A stretch of 64,000 nucleotides of DNA from Streptomyces sp. NBC_01235 (GTDB lineage Bacteria; Actinomycetota; Actinomycetes; Streptomycetales; Streptomycetaceae). Each line of letters starts with the position of its first letter. The stretch's first letter is position 1. Below the pieces are notes generated by a model. The model was not told where the DNA came from. It did not search any database and saw only the letters and a list, made by a program, of their open reading frames with translations. The position numbers and the translations under genes are program-made. Below are positions 56,507 through 64,000 of this stretch, in pieces. The stretch spans positions 7,502,001-7,566,000 of the forward strand of contig NZ_CP108513.1 in assembly GCF_035989285.1 (NCBI RefSeq), written 5' to 3'.

Positions 56507-56951
56507 GCCGCCAATCTAGACCGTCTCCGACGATGCGTTCCGTTCCCTTCGTCACTGCTGCCGGCACCTGGTCACTACGGGGCCAATCATTGTGAATCGG
56601 ACAGGAATTGGCGACGTGACCGGCGTCTCACGCCGTGAGACGTGAAACGCGTTACTAACCGGTCACACAGAGCCTCGCGCCCGCTAATCTCCCGCCGAGA
56701 GGCATACGGACAGGCAACCGGACCGGCTGCGCCGGATGGTTGACGCCGGTGACATCGGACGCGTGAGCGGGCAGGGCTTCTACAGCACCGAAACCGCACA
56801 GGCCCCACGGGCCTCACCCTTGCGGGTGAATTCGGTATCGGTTCGCTCACAGACGGCAACCTTCGACCGCCTCGCGCAGTCAGAGGTTCAGTCAGAGGTT
56901 GCAACATCGGACACCACCGCGGAGCACGAGACGCACGCTTAGGGGAGCGCT
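56507..56951. other. Intergenic region between PduO and STAS genes
   Basis: About 445 bases with no convincing gene. A small frame 56736-56942 ends 10 bp before the STAS start but has poor codon pattern. AT-rich patches near 56583-56610 could hold divergent promoters; no repeat is clear. Confidence 0.4.
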
Positions 56952-57275
56952 ATGCACATCAGGGGCGACCACGTCGAGCTGGTCGTCGGGGGCCGCCTCG
57001 ACGTCCGCAGCGCGGCGGACGCCCGTACGGTCCTGCATACGGCCGTCGACGACGGAGTCGGCGACCTGGTGCTCGACCTGTCCGAGCTGAACTCCTGGGA
57101 CGCCACCGGACTCGGCGTCATCATGGGCGTCCACCGACGGGCCGGCCGCTGCGGCCGACGTCTGGTGCTGCGTGGCGTACCGCCGCAGATGCAACGCCTG
57201 CTGGTGGCCACCCGGTTGCACCGGATCCTCGCGATCGAGGGCGGCATCGGCGTGGAGTCCCTGCCCCGGGTGTGA
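56952..57275 (+). CDS. STAS-domain protein (anti-sigma factor antagonist-like)
   Basis: 107 residues with AGGGGAG before the ATG. The STAS fold shows VVGGRLDVRSAADAR, LVLDLSELNSWDATGLGVIMGVHRRA and a C-terminal VATRLHRILAIEGG. The phosphorylation position in the D-x-[S/T]-G-L-G motif is Thr (WDATGLG). Proteins of this class bind and release anti-sigma factors; the partner kinase is not in the window. Confidence 0.9.
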   Translation: MHIRGDHVELVVGGRLDVRSAADARTVLHTAVDDGVGDLVLDLSELNSWDATGLGVIMGVHRRAGRCGRRLVLRGVPPQMQRLLVATRLHRILAIEGGIGVESLPRV

Positions 57276-57524
57276 CCCGCAAGGGGCGTGGCCTGCGGCG
57301 GGAAACGTGCGACGGGCGCAACGCGACCGGCGCAATCCTCACGAGACTGTGACCCTTCGGGCGGCCCGGCACCCCGGGCTGTCGTAGATACTGTGCGAAG
57401 GTTTACGGTTCGTCTGCCCGCCGCCCTCAGCCTTCGAGCGGGCACCGGACCAGAAGCGACAGCGCAGTGTGCAGCAAGGCCGGGAGGGGCTACCGCCACA
57501 CGACGCTTTTGGGGGGCTTGACCT

Positions 57525-60053
57525 ATGGACCCGAACACCCGGGGACCCGAGGAGTACGGCCGCGACGGCGAAGGCCAAGCGCCGCGCCCGCGCCCGTCCA
57601 GGGACCCCCTCACACCCGACTTCGGCCAGCACACGCCGGCCCTGGCCCGCACGGTGCGGCTCGTCGTCGGCGCACACCTGCTCACGGTCAACCCGGTCGA
57701 CGGCAGCGAGATAGAACTCTGCCCGCCCACCGAGCGACCGGAACGGCCCGCGAAGCGCACCCCCGAGCAGCGCGCCGAGGCCGAGCGCGCCGCCCGGCCG
57801 CCCGCCCCAGCCGGAGCCGCCGCCCGGTCCGCGCAGCCGCTCCTGGGCCGCCAGGACGAACGCGAACAGCTGGTCCGCCTCCTCGCCCGCGGCCGCTCCG
57901 TCCGCCTCACCGGCGCCCCCGGCTCCGGCCGCACCAGCCTCCTCGACCTCGTCGCCGAGGACTGCGAGGACCTCGCCCCCGACGGCGTCGTCCGACTCAC
58001 CGGCCTCGGCCGCACCACGGCCGACCTGCTGCACGACCTCTTCCACGCCGTCTACGACGCCCCCCGGTACCGCCCGGAGGACGACGACCTGCGCGCCCTC
58101 GTCCGAGAGATCGGCGCGGTCGTCGTCGTCGACGACCTCGAGCTCGGCGGCACCGCCCTCGACGAACTGCTGGACGCGACGCCCGAGTGCGCCTTCCTGC
58201 TCGGCGCGACCCCGGACACCCCGCTGCCCTCGGCGGACTCCGCCGTCGAGGAGGTCGTCCTCACCGGCCTCGATCGCGCGGGCGGTGTCGAGGTGATCGA
58301 GCGCGCCGTCGGCCGCGTCCTCACCGAGGAGGAGGCCAACTGGGCCGGTGACCTCTGGTTCGAGTCCGAGGGCCTGCCACTGCGGTTCGTCCAGGCCGGC
58401 GCCCTGCTCTCCCAGCGCGACCGACTGCGGGCCGGCGTCGAAGCCGTCGACGCGTTCGGCGTCTTCGAGGACGCCCGGCCGCTCGTCGCACCCGTCGACG
58501 CCGTCGCCGCGGCCGGGGCGGGCGAGGCCGAGGAGATACCCCTCCCCTCGCTCGGCGAGGCCGCGGCGCCCGCCCCGCTGCTCGCCGCCCGCCTCAGCCC
58601 CTCCGCCCGCGCCACCCTGCGCTTCGCCGTCGCTCTGGGCGGCGAGGTCCCGCACCAGGCCCACCTGCCCGCCCTGGTCGGCGACACCCACGCCGACGCG
58701 GCCCTCGGCGAACTCACCGCCTGCGGACTCGTCTCCCCGGTCGGCACCCGCTACCGGCTCGCCGCCGGCGTCCGGACCCAGCTGGAGGCCGCCGGCTACG
58801 CCGACGACATCGAGGCCCGCGCCCAGACCGCCGCCCAGCACTACGCCTGGTGGGCCGGACACCCCTCGGTCACCCCCGAGCGGGTCTGCGCGGAGGCCGA
58901 CGCCGTACTCGCCGCCCTCACCATCGTCGTCCCCGCCACGACGCGACCGGTCGAGGACGAGGAAGCCACCGCCGTCCAGCTCGCCCGCACCGCCGCGCCC
59001 GCGTTCGCCGCGGGCCTGCACTGGAGGGCCTGGGAGGGCAGCCTGCACGAGGGCGCCGAGGCCGCCCGGCTCGCCGGCGAGTCCGCCGACCGCGCCTACT
59101 TCCACCACGAGCTCGGCATCCTCGCCCTCTGCACCGGCGAACTCGACCGGTCCCGCTCCGAGCTGGAGGCCTCCCTCGCCCTGCGCGGCACCATCGCCGA
59201 CAAGCGCGGCACCGTCGCCGGCCGCCGCGCCCTCGCCCTGGTCGCCGACGCCTCGGGCGACGTGCCGGGCCTGGCCGTGGCGACGGCCGCCGAAGAGGTG
59301 CCCGACGCCCGCCACGAGGAGTCGGCGTCCCCGCCGCGCGGCATCCAGGCGGCGCTTCCGTCCTTCCCGCCGGAGGCGGAGACCCTCGTCTCCCGCCACG
59401 GACCCCCCGCACCGCCGGCCCGCCACAACCGGGGCGGCCTGAAGGGCCTGGCCAAGCGCAACCTCGTCGCGGCCGGCGCGGGCGCACTGCTCGTCGCCGT
59501 GCTCGGCACGGTCGTTACCCTCGGCGCGACCTCCGACAACGATGCCCACGACCCCGCCCGCCAGGGCGGCGTCAACCCCTCCGCCAGCACCGGCCTGGAC
59601 GACGGCGGCCTGGACTCCGACACCCCCGGCGACGACAGCGGCAACGCCGACACGGGCGTCGCGACCAGCAGGCCGACGAACCCGGGCCCGGACGGCACGA
59701 TGGGGACCTCGGACGATCCGACGCCTACGGGGGAGGCGGAGCCGTCGTCGGGGGCGAGCAGTTCGCACGGGACGGGGAGTGGGGAGTCGTCGCCTACGCC
59801 GACGAAGTCCTCGTCGTCGAGTACGTCGCCCAAGCCGAGCTCGTCCGTTTCACCGACGCCGACGACTCCCTCGACACCGCCCTCGACGCCGCCTTCGACA
59901 CCCCCGAGCGGCACCCCGTCCACGCCAACCACCACCGACCCGTCCACCTCGAACTCCGCCAGCGGTCCGGCGTCCTCCAGCGCCACCGCGAGCAGCAGCG
60001 CGGGAACACCGAGCGCGGCGGACACCTCGGCCTCGCCGGAGCAGGTCATCTGA
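57525..60053 (+). CDS. Membrane-anchored STAND-like ATPase with Ser/Thr/Pro-rich tail
   Basis: 842 residues. An N-terminal STAS-neighbour region with LVVGAHLLTVNPVDGSEIELCPP (about 46-68), then an AAA/STAND core: Walker A GAPGSGRTS (about 129-137), Walker B GAVVVVDDLELGG (about 196-208), winged-helix-like and helical TPR-like part (about 330-590). One membrane helix (LVAAGAGALLVAVLGTVVTLGA, about 646-667) leads to a ~170-residue extracytoplasmic tail of Ser/Thr/Pro. No output domain is obvious, so signalling across the membrane or a wall-spanning role is inference. Confidence 0.82.
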   Translation: MDPNTRGPEEYGRDGEGQAPRPRPSRDPLTPDFGQHTPALARTVRLVVGAHLLTVNPVDGSEIELCPPTERPERPAKRTPEQRAEAERAARPPAPAGAAARSAQPLLGRQDEREQLVRLLARGRSVRLTGAPGSGRTSLLDLVAEDCEDLAPDGVVRLTGLGRTTADLLHDLFHAVYDAPRYRPEDDDLRALVREIGAVVVVDDLELGGTALDELLDATPECAFLLGATPDTPLPSADSAVEEVVLTGLDRAGGVEVIERAVGRVLTEEEANWAGDLWFESEGLPLRFVQAGALLSQRDRLRAGVEAVDAFGVFEDARPLVAPVDAVAAAGAGEAEEIPLPSLGEAAAPAPLLAARLSPSARATLRFAVALGGEVPHQAHLPALVGDTHADAALGELTACGLVSPVGTRYRLAAGVRTQLEAAGYADDIEARAQTAAQHYAWWAGHPSVTPERVCAEADAVLAALTIVVPATTRPVEDEEATAVQLARTAAPAFAAGLHWRAWEGSLHEGAEAARLAGESADRAYFHHELGILALCTGELDRSRSELEASLALRGTIADKRGTVAGRRALALVADASGDVPGLAVATAAEEVPDARHEESASPPRGIQAALPSFPPEAETLVSRHGPPAPPARHNRGGLKGLAKRNLVAAGAGALLVAVLGTVVTLGATSDNDAHDPARQGGVNPSASTGLDDGGLDSDTPGDDSGNADTGVATSRPTNPGPDGTMGTSDDPTPTGEAEPSSGASSSHGTGSGESSPTPTKSSSSSTSPKPSSSVSPTPTTPSTPPSTPPSTPPSGTPSTPTTTDPSTSNSASGPASSSATASSSAGTPSAADTSASPEQVI

Positions 60054-60071
60054 GCCCTCGGGCACACGAGA

Positions 60072-60102
60072 AGGGCCGGGTTCCGTACAGGAACCCGGCC
60101 CT
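60072..60102. terminator. Stem-loop between convergent genes
   Basis: AGGGCCGGGTTCC (60072-60084) and GGAACCCGGCCCT (60090-60102), loop GTACA. It lies 19 bp after the ATPase stop and 18 bp before the end of leftward nucS, so it can act both ways. Confidence 0.8.
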
Positions 60103-60119
60103 CGTCGTCGTACCGATGC

Positions 60120-60791
60120 TCAGAACAACCGCAGCTTGTCGTCCTCGATGCCGCGCATCGCGTTGTAGTCCAGGACCGTGCAGCCGATGCCGCGGTCCGT
60201 GGCGAGGACGCGGGCCTGGGGCTTGATCTCCTGGGCCGCGAAGACGCCCCGCACCGGCGCCAGATGGGGATCGCGGTTCAACAGCTCCAGGTAGCGGGTG
60301 AGTTGCTCGACTCCGTCGATCTCGCCGCGTCGCTTGATCTCCACCGCGACGGTCTGGCCGTCCGCGTCCCGGCAGAGGATGTCGACCGGGCCGATGGCGG
60401 TCATGTACTCGCGGCGGATGAGGGTGTAGCCCTCGCCGAGGGTCTCGATGCGGTCGGCGAGCAGTTCCTGAAGGTGTGCTTCCACGCCGTCCTTGATCAG
60501 GCCGGGATCGACGCCGAGTTCGTGCGACGAGTCGTGGAGGATCTCCTCCATCGTGATGATGAGCTTCTCTCCGCCCTTGTTGACGACGGTCCAGACGCCT
60601 TCCTCGTCGCCCGTGCCCTCCTTCAGGGTGCAGGGCGGCGACATCCAGTTCAGGGGCTTGTAGGCCCGGTCGTCCGCATGGATGGAGACGCTGCCGTCCG
60701 CCTTCACCAGGATGAGACGGGGGGCGGAGGGGAGGTGGGCGGTGAGCCGGCCGGCGTAGTCCACGGAGCACCGGGCGATGACGAGACGCAT
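60120..60791 (-). CDS. nucS: Mismatch-specific endonuclease NucS (EndoMS)
   Basis: ATG 60791; 223 residues ([21 protein letters not shown]...). An N-terminal beta domain and a RecB-like nuclease domain with GPVDILCRD and VAVEIKRRG (catalytic D-ExK). NucS replaces MutS/MutL mismatch repair in actinobacteria. TAGCGT lies 8 bases upstream of the ATG on the minus strand, which suggests a leaderless mRNA. Confidence 0.94.
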   Translation of the reverse strand: MRLVIARCSVDYAGRLTAHLPSAPRLILVKADGSVSIHADDRAYKPLNWMSPPCTLKEGTGDEEGVWTVVNKGGEKLIITMEEILHDSSHELGVDPGLIKDGVEAHLQELLADRIETLGEGYTLIRREYMTAIGPVDILCRDADGQTVAVEIKRRGEIDGVEQLTRYLELLNRDPHLAPVRGVFAAQEIKPQARVLATDRGIGCTVLDYNAMRGIEDDKLRLF

Positions 60792-60845
60792 GGTGCGCAA
60801 CGCTATCCGACGCCTCCGGGTGCACGCGATTCTCCCGCCCGTCAC

Positions 60846-61155
60846 CCACCACCACCCTGACCGAGAACCTTCGGTTCGCCCCTTTTGATCCCGGGTCCCC
60901 CACCGCCACCCTCAACCGAGGCCCCTTCGGGCCCGCCCCTTTTGATCTGGAAAACGATCGTTCGACAGTGGCCGATTGTGTGCCTACTTGGAGTTCCCTA
61001 TGTGCCCATTCTCCTGGTGCGGTCACCGTCCGTTGCCTACCGTAGTGAACGGGAGGTCGCGATGCGTGTACTCAGCGTGTGCGGTGTTTCGGCATGCGAA
61101 CTCCCTTTCCCTGTCCGGCAACCCCTGTTGTTGTGGGGGTGCGAGAGGAGTACCC
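60846..61155. other. Intergenic region upstream of SCO5389-family gene
   Basis: Contains two CGCCCCTTTTGATC-like copies (near 60876 and 60935) spaced ~59 bp and an AT-richer patch (GATCTGGAAAACGATCG, near 60942). The next gene's promoter probably lies here. No gene seen. Confidence 0.35.
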
Positions 61156-61548
61156 ATGTCGCTCGACGTCTCACCGGCCCTACTCGAACAGGCCGAGCGA
61201 GGCGAGGTCGACGAAGCACAATTCGTCGACTGCGTCCGGACCTCCCTGCCCTACGCATGGGAGATGGTCAGCTCCCTGGTGGCCCAGCTGAAGGTGGACG
61301 GCGGAGCATTCGCCGACAACCAGACGCCCCCGCCGGACGAGCAGGCACGCGGGCAGTTGCTGCGCGCGCTCGCGAGTGACGCGATACGCGGCGCGCTGCA
61401 GCGGCATTTCGGTGTGCGTCTGGCCTTCCAGAACTGCCACCGGGTGGCGGTGTTCCCGTTGGACTCGGCTGTCGACGAGAAGCTCGCCCGCTTCACCTCG
61501 GTCCGCAGCCAGGTGCTGAACCAGTCCCCCGAGTTCCGGGACTGCTAG
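61156..61548 (+). CDS. SCO5389 family protein
   Basis: ATG 61156 with GAGAGGAG upstream; 130 residues (MSLDVSPALLEQAERGEVDEAQFVDCVRTSLPYAWEMV...). Matches the conserved Streptomyces SCO5389 family, of unknown function; wholly helical prediction, one conserved Cys pair (C26, NC near 94). It lies at the same place relative to nucS as in S. coelicolor, in my recollection. Confidence 0.85.
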   Translation: MSLDVSPALLEQAERGEVDEAQFVDCVRTSLPYAWEMVSSLVAQLKVDGGAFADNQTPPPDEQARGQLLRALASDAIRGALQRHFGVRLAFQNCHRVAVFPLDSAVDEKLARFTSVRSQVLNQSPEFRDC

Positions 61549-61637
61549 GGCACCCGTGTGAGCCTCTTGCTTGCCGCTCCTGACGCGGGAGGTGCCATCA
61601 GTACGGGAGCGGCAGGCTTCGTGGTCGGCTGGGCTGT

Positions 61638-62666
61638 TCACCGGAGGTGGGGGAGCACCTCCGAGCCCAGCCGTCGTACGTTCTCCTCGGTGGCGGCCAG
61701 GTCGCCGGAGCCCTCGACGAGCAGGGCGAAGCGCGAGATGCCGGTCCGCTCGCTGGTCGCCGCGAGGCGGTCGGCGCACAGCCTCGGGGTGCCCACCGGG
61801 TGCAGCCCGCAGAGCAGTTCGGTGTACGCCACCGGGTCCCGCATGGAGCGGGCCCGGCCGTCCACCGTCACATGGGCTTCGAGCCCCTGCTTCAGCCAGC
61901 CCGGCATCGCCTTCACCAGGGTCTCCACCGCGTCCGTGCGCCGGTCCGCGAGCTGGCAGACGCCCGCCGAGACATGCGCCGCGCCCCGGATCTGGTCCCC
62001 GGACTGCCCGGCGGTGCGCGCGTACTGCCGCCACAGGGCGACCATCTCGGCCTTCTCCTCGTCCCCCACGTGCATGCCGAGGAGCATCGGCAGTCCGCGC
62101 TCGGCGGCCAGCCGCACGCTCGCCGGCGAGGTGCACGCGACGACGACCTCCGGCCCCGACGCCTCCGTCAGCGCCTCCGACGGCCTTGGTACGACGGGGA
62201 CTTCGCGGAAGCGGAAGCGCTCGCCGTCCGCCTCGACCGAGGGTTCGCGCAGCCAGCGCACCAGCAGATCGAGTGATTCCGGGAACCCCTGCTCGTACGC
62301 CTCCAGGCCCGAGCCGAACACCTCCAGGTCGACCCACGGGCCGCCGCGACCCACGCCCAGCGAGAAGCGGCCGCCGCTCGTCAGGTGCAGCAGCGCGGCC
62401 TGTTCGCCGAGGGCGACGGGGTGGACGGTGGGCAGTACGCTGACCGCCGTGCCGACCCGGATGCGGCGGGTGCGGCCCAGCAGCAGAGCGGCGAGCGTGA
62501 CCGCCGACGGGCACGTGCCGTACGGCACGAAGTGGTGCTCGGCCAGCCAGACCGAGTCGAGACCCGCTTCCTCGGCCACCTCGGCAGAGCGGACCGCGCG
62601 GTGCAGCGCCTCCCCCTGACCCTGGCCGGGGAACTGGGCCCCCAACACGAAACTTCCAACGCGCAT
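61638..62666 (-). CDS. LLM-class flavin-dependent oxidoreductase
   Basis: 342 residues from ATG 62666 (AGGAAAG upstream). Luciferase-like monooxygenase barrel: SVWLAEHHFVPYGTCPSAVTLAALLLGRTRRIRVGTAVSVLP and LTSGGRFSLGVGRGG are diagnostic. Uses reduced flavin (FMN or F420) on an unknown substrate. The gene stands alone between small genes, so no pathway can be read from context. Confidence 0.92.
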   Translation of the reverse strand: MRVGSFVLGAQFPGQGQGEALHRAVRSAEVAEEAGLDSVWLAEHHFVPYGTCPSAVTLAALLLGRTRRIRVGTAVSVLPTVHPVALGEQAALLHLTSGGRFSLGVGRGGPWVDLEVFGSGLEAYEQGFPESLDLLVRWLREPSVEADGERFRFREVPVVPRPSEALTEASGPEVVVACTSPASVRLAAERGLPMLLGMHVGDEEKAEMVALWRQYARTAGQSGDQIRGAAHVSAGVCQLADRRTDAVETLVKAMPGWLKQGLEAHVTVDGRARSMRDPVAYTELLCGLHPVGTPRLCADRLAATSERTGISRFALLVEGSGDLAATEENVRRLGSEVLPHLR

Positions 62667-62887
62667 GGACTTTCCTGCTTCCTTGGCTCCGACACGGAGC
62701 TCCCCCACTCGGCATAACCGTCTGACACGTGCCGAGGACACGGCCTGGCGGAGAGATTTGCGGATTGTCTGCAGAATGCGTCGTTCGGGAGGGGACTTGT
62801 AGGGCTCGCTGCCCTACGGGTACCCGCGTGCTCGCCGCGTAGGCTGGACGCCAAACCTGCTTCCTGTATAGCCCCGTGAGGTGTCCC

Positions 62888-63220
62888 GTGTCCCCGCGTC
62901 GCAACCGACCCAAGGGTGAGGACTCGCCCGGCCGCAGTGCCGAGGACGACCGCGAGAACCGTTACGGCGGCTGGCAGTCCGCGGAGAGCTGGCAGGGCGA
63001 GCGGTGGAGTGTACGGCACGTGGCCGGCGCGAGTGCCCAGGGCAAGACGTACCGGTGCCCCGGCTGCGACCAGATGATCCCCGACGGCGTCCCGCACGTC
63101 GTCGCCTGGCCCGAGCACGCCGGAGTCGACGACCGCCGCCACTGGCACAAGGCGTGCTGGAACGCACGGGACCGCCGCACCCCGGGGATGCAGCGGTCCC
63201 GTAACGCGCCGAAGTTCTAG
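62888..63220 (+). CDS. Small basic protein with zinc-binding-like domain
   Basis: GTG 62888; 110 residues. The first ~50 are disordered and basic (SPRRNRPKGEDSPGRS). The rest has CPGC (about 57-60), PHVVAWPEH and HWHKACW, a possible treble-clef zinc site. Streptomyces annotation often calls it an ATP/GTP-binding protein without basis in a motif I can see. Function unknown. Confidence 0.8.
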   Translation: MSPRRNRPKGEDSPGRSAEDDRENRYGGWQSAESWQGERWSVRHVAGASAQGKTYRCPGCDQMIPDGVPHVVAWPEHAGVDDRRHWHKACWNARDRRTPGMQRSRNAPKF

Positions 63221-63248
63221 CGCTTGGATCGGAGGATCGGACGGACGG

Positions 63249-64000
63249 TCAGACGTCCCGCTTCTCCAGCAGGGCGAAGGCGCCGCCGAGGACGACGGCC
63301 GTCACGCCCAGCGCGATCCACAGCGGGTCCCAGCCGGAGGGGCCGCTCTCGCTGAGAGAGGTCGAGTAGAAGACGCTCAGCTGGTTGGGGATCGAGTACT
63401 CGAACAGGGCCTGGCGCAGGCTCTCCAGTGACGACGAGAACATGAAGATCGCGATGACCAGCGGCGCCAGCAGGACGCCGATCATGATGGTGATGGCGCC
63501 GGCCGAGTGCCGGATGATCGAGCCGACGGCGAGCGAGAGCAGTCCGAGCAGCGCGATGTAGAGGGACACGCCGAGCGTGGCCTTCAGCCACTCCTGGCCG
63601 GTCGGCTCCCGGGCCTCGCTCAGCATCGCCACGTGCACCATCGCGACGAAGCCGGACGACAGGAACGTCACGACGAACGCGACGGCGAAGAACACGACCG
63701 CCTTCGCGGCGAGGACCCGGCCGCGCGACGGGCAGGCCACCATCGTGGTCCGGATCATGCCGGTGCCGTACTCCGAGGCCGTGGTCAGCACGCCGAGCGT
63801 GATGACGCACATGCTGCCCAGCAGGATGCCGAAGAAGCCGAAGGACAGCGCGGTGCTGCCCTCGAGGTCGCTCTCGGAGGCGTTCGAGGCCACCACCGCT
63901 CCGGCCAGCAGCCCGATGCCGACGACGAGCAGCACGAACACGCCCAGCGTCCACATCGTGGAGCGCACCGAACGGATCTTCGTCCACTCCGAGGCGATGG
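63249..64000 (-). CDS. ABC-2 type transporter permease (partial)
   Basis: At least 250 residues; the 5' part runs off the right end (the frame is open through position 64000, with SEWTKIRSVRSTMW, a typical permease N-terminus). Six hydrophobic segments match the ABC-2 permease layout (TLGVFVLLVVGIGLLAG, GILLGSMCVITLGVL with the following TSEYGTGMIRTT motif, and others). The ATPase partner is expected to the right of the window. Confidence 0.88.
   Translation of the reverse strand, partial: IASEWTKIRSVRSTMWTLGVFVLLVVGIGLLAGAVVASNASESDLEGSTALSFGFFGILLGSMCVITLGVLTTASEYGTGMIRTTMVACPSRGRVLAAKAVVFFAVAFVVTFLSSGFVAMVHVAMLSEAREPTGQEWLKATLGVSLYIALLGLLSLAVGSIIRHSAGAITIMIGVLLAPLVIAIFMFSSSLESLRQALFEYSIPNQLSVFYSTSLSESGPSGWDPLWIALGVTAVVLGGAFALLEKRDV

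Noticed and set aside
56736..56942. 68-codon frame before the STAS gene
   Set aside because: No ribosome site and unbiased third positions; most likely leader DNA.
57339..59768. Minus-strand open frame opposite the STAND-like ATPase (809 codons)
   Set aside because: Low-complexity Gly/Ala/Val product typical of antisense frames in high-GC DNA.

Overview
The window is actinobacterial and almost certainly from Streptomyces. Coding DNA is GC-rich with strong third-position GC. GTG and TTG starts, ATGA/GTGA stop-start overlaps and leaderless-looking genes are common. The order argS-like, lysA, hom, thrC, thrB, rho, rpmE, prfA, prmC, tsaC/sua5, glyA, wecA-like, atpIBEFHAGDC, DUF2550 matches the conserved Streptomyces chromosome core as I recall it. 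No database search was possible, so all names rest on motif recognition and family knowledge.

Positions 1 to about 22075 look like the right part of an actinomycete integrative and conjugative element (AICE) placed at the 3' end of a tRNA-Arg(CCG) gene (22075-22146, minus strand). The left end is outside the window. From left to right it holds: (i) a lower-GC cargo operon (219-3971) of nucleoside phosphorylase, NACHT NTPase with HEAT-like repeats, cytidine deaminase and a four-helix membrane protein, which is the best candidate for a new conflict/defence system; (ii) a control module (4153-6413) of a tandem winged-helix GntR protein, an HD protein, a Pif-like Nudix hydrolase and an XRE/PLD-like regulator; (iii) a long regulatory leader (6420-7576) with two operator-like palindromes, an rRNA-leader-like NusA-binding motif and a tRNA-like structure; (iv) a transfer operon (7577-14508) with DUF6284, DUF6303, DUF2637, zinc and membrane proteins, TraA-like, the FtsK-type translocase TraB, a palindrome cluster that may be clt, an SpdB-like protein and a DpdA-like TGT-fold protein; (v) ssb, a C5 DNA methyltransferase, a prim-pol and a DUF3631 ATPase, with an iteron array that is a likely replication origin (18268-18491); (vi) xis and int (18549-20200); (vii) two small accessory genes before the tRNA.

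From 22340 on the sequence is chromosomal core. An orphan response regulator and the catalytically truncated ArgS relative NrtL precede lysine and threonine synthesis (lysA, hom, thrC, thrB) and a Rho factor with a long disordered insert. A secreted trypsin-like protease with FG-GAP-like repeats, an LCP cell-wall ligase, L31, RF1 and its methyltransferase PrmC, the threonylcarbamoyl-AMP synthase, a phosphatase-fold protein lacking its catalytic cysteine, GlyA and a WecA/TagO-type transferase follow. The complete F1Fo ATP synthase operon (42565-50395) ends in a 21-bp-stem terminator.

The right part (50537-64000) carries DUF2550, a secreted GH18 chitinase under a textbook chitin-responsive promoter, a NarL-type two-component system, a membrane protein, a PduO-type adenosyltransferase, a STAS protein, a membrane-anchored STAND-like ATPase, the mismatch endonuclease NucS, an SCO5389-family protein, an LLM-class oxidoreductase, a small zinc-binding-like protein and the C-terminal part of an ABC-2 type permease that runs off the right end.
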